Source: an uncultured bacterium
GTDB lineage: Bacteria; Omnitrophota; Gorgyraeia; Gorgyraeales; Gorgyraeaceae
Reading direction: 5' to 3'
Length of the DNA stretch: 6,956 nt
NCBI GenBank assembly: GCA_913009675.1
Contig: CAJVXD010000065.1
Span: forward strand, 1 to 6,956
The position numbers and the translations under genes are program-made. This document shows, in pieces, positions 6,464-6,956 of this stretch. Positions within the stretch are counted from its first letter, which is position 1; every line of letters starts with the position of its first letter. Below the pieces are notes generated by a model that searched no databases, had not been told where the DNA came from, and saw nothing but the letters and a program-made list of their open reading frames with translations.

Positions 6464-6847
6464 TCAATATCTATAGCGGCTGTTTAAATCAAAGGCATCC
6501 TTGATGAGATTTATATCCGGCTTAGCGCTATCTACCTCTCTGATGCATACCGCATCAAATCTACAATCCTTCTCTTCCAATCTGAACCTTTTTATATACG
6601 ATAAGGCTGCCTTTGCAATCCGGTGCTGTTTCTTTCTATTAATCGTATATTCAGGTAAACCAAACCTTTCGCTGTTAATAGAGCGTACTTCTATAAATAC
6701 GATGCAGCCATTATCATTACCTATTATATCTATTTCACCCATCCTTGTCTTGTAATTTTTCGTAAGTATTTTATACCCATGCCTCTTCAGATAAGAAAGC
6801 GCCAGGCCTTCCCCTCTCTTTCCTGTAGAAATCCGCTCAAGGTTCAT
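6464..6847 (-). CDS. yraN: YraN/UPF0102 family nuclease-fold protein
   Basis: Conserved bacterial protein of the UPF0102 family with a PD-(D/E)xK nuclease-like fold; its cellular role is not firmly established. The 127 residues cover the whole usual domain: [20 protein letters not shown] at the N-terminus, then [12 protein letters not shown] and VFIEVRS, giving the candidate metal-binding residues E38, D40 and E53, with R55 at the lysine position. R there is also common in the family, so it is not a sign of inactivation. The C-terminal half has the usual RFDAVCI and DAFDLN segments. ATG at 6847 overlaps the rnhB stop as ATGA and has only a weak AGGG directly before it, so it is probably translated by coupling to rnhB. 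The rnhB-yraN pair is a widespread linkage, unrelated in function to the folate genes that follow. Confidence 0.9.
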   Translation of the reverse strand: MNLERISTGKRGEGLALSYLKRHGYKILTKNYKTRMGEIDIIGNDNGCIVFIEVRSINSERFGLPEYTINRKKQHRIAKAALSYIKRFRLEEKDCRFDAVCIREVDSAKPDINLIKDAFDLNSRYRY

Positions 6848-6956
6848 CCCTGTCTCATCGGTGCAAAACTCTTTCTATGTATACGGCAAGGCCCGTATCT
6901 ATGGATCGCATCAAAATGAAATCTCGTGCCGTATCCTTTATGTCTCAGAAACCCAT
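6844..6956 (-). CDS. rnhB: Ribonuclease HII, C-terminal fragment (5' end outside window)
   Basis: Only the last 36 codons are in the window, read in frame from position 6954 down to a TGA at 6846-6844. The peptide contains [13 protein letters not shown] and ends with [12 protein letters not shown]. The HKGYGT segment and the final HR-SFAP motif are characteristic of the C-terminal part of RNase HII, which removes ribonucleotides from DNA-RNA hybrids. The catalytic acidic residues are upstream, beyond the edge, so activity cannot be judged. The stop overlaps the yraN start (ATGA), and the partner gene supports the identification. Confidence 0.86.
   Translation of the reverse strand, partial: GFLRHKGYGTRFHFDAIHRYGPCRIHRKSFAPMRQG

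Noticed and set aside
6464..6847. YraN R55 in place of lysine as a sign of a dead nuclease motif
   Set aside because: Arginine at this position is frequent in the family, including the E. coli protein, so it is not a notable loss.

Overview
The window carries one densely packed, entirely minus-strand gene run that encodes most of the bacterial Wood-Ljungdahl (reductive acetyl-CoA) pathway up to carbon monoxide dehydrogenase. Read in the direction of transcription (from high to low coordinates) the order is: 3' end of rnhB (RNase HII), yraN (UPF0102), fhs (formate-THF ligase), fchA (methenyl-THF cyclohydrolase of the cyclodeaminase family), folD (methylene-THF dehydrogenase), metF (methylene-THF reductase), cooC/acsF (nickel-insertion ATPase) and the first 494 codons of cooS/acsA (Ni-Fe carbon monoxide dehydrogenase), which runs off the low-coordinate edge. 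No plus-strand gene is supported.

Region by region: 6844-6956 and 6464-6847 hold the common bacterial rnhB-yraN housekeeping pair, coupled by an ATGA overlap. A 70-nt gap separates it from fhs (4684-6393, TTG start). fchA (4046-4666) follows after 17 nt and overlaps folD (3177-4049) by ATGA. A 63-nt folD-metF spacer contains a perfect 19-bp inverted repeat whose first arm includes the folD stop codon. metF (2247-3113) is followed after 42 nt by cooC (1461-2204), which overlaps cooS (1-1483) by 23 nt. I see no convincing terminator or promoter inside the run, so cotranscription is likely. There is no gene-free stretch longer than 70 nt.

How it works together: Fhs activates formate to 10-formyl-THF, FchA converts it to 5,10-methenyl-THF, FolD reduces this to methylene-THF and MetF to methyl-THF. 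CooS interconverts CO2 and CO, and CooC matures its Ni-Fe-S active site. The acetyl-CoA synthase, corrinoid protein, methyltransferase, MetV and formate dehydrogenase are not in the window; some could lie just downstream of cooS. The most interesting detail is that FolD has glutamine where the catalytic cyclohydrolase lysine is expected (K54 in E. coli numbering) and glutamate for the conserved D121. It is translationally coupled to a dedicated cyclohydrolase, FchA, which suggests a split of the two activities.

Organism: a bacterium (THF-based branch, bacterial Fhs/FolD/MetF, rnhB-yraN linkage), anaerobic and with potential for acetogenesis or for running the pathway oxidatively. The gene set and linkage would fit an uncultured lineage such as Omnitrophota, Planctomycetota or Desulfobacterota, but the sequence alone does not let me choose.
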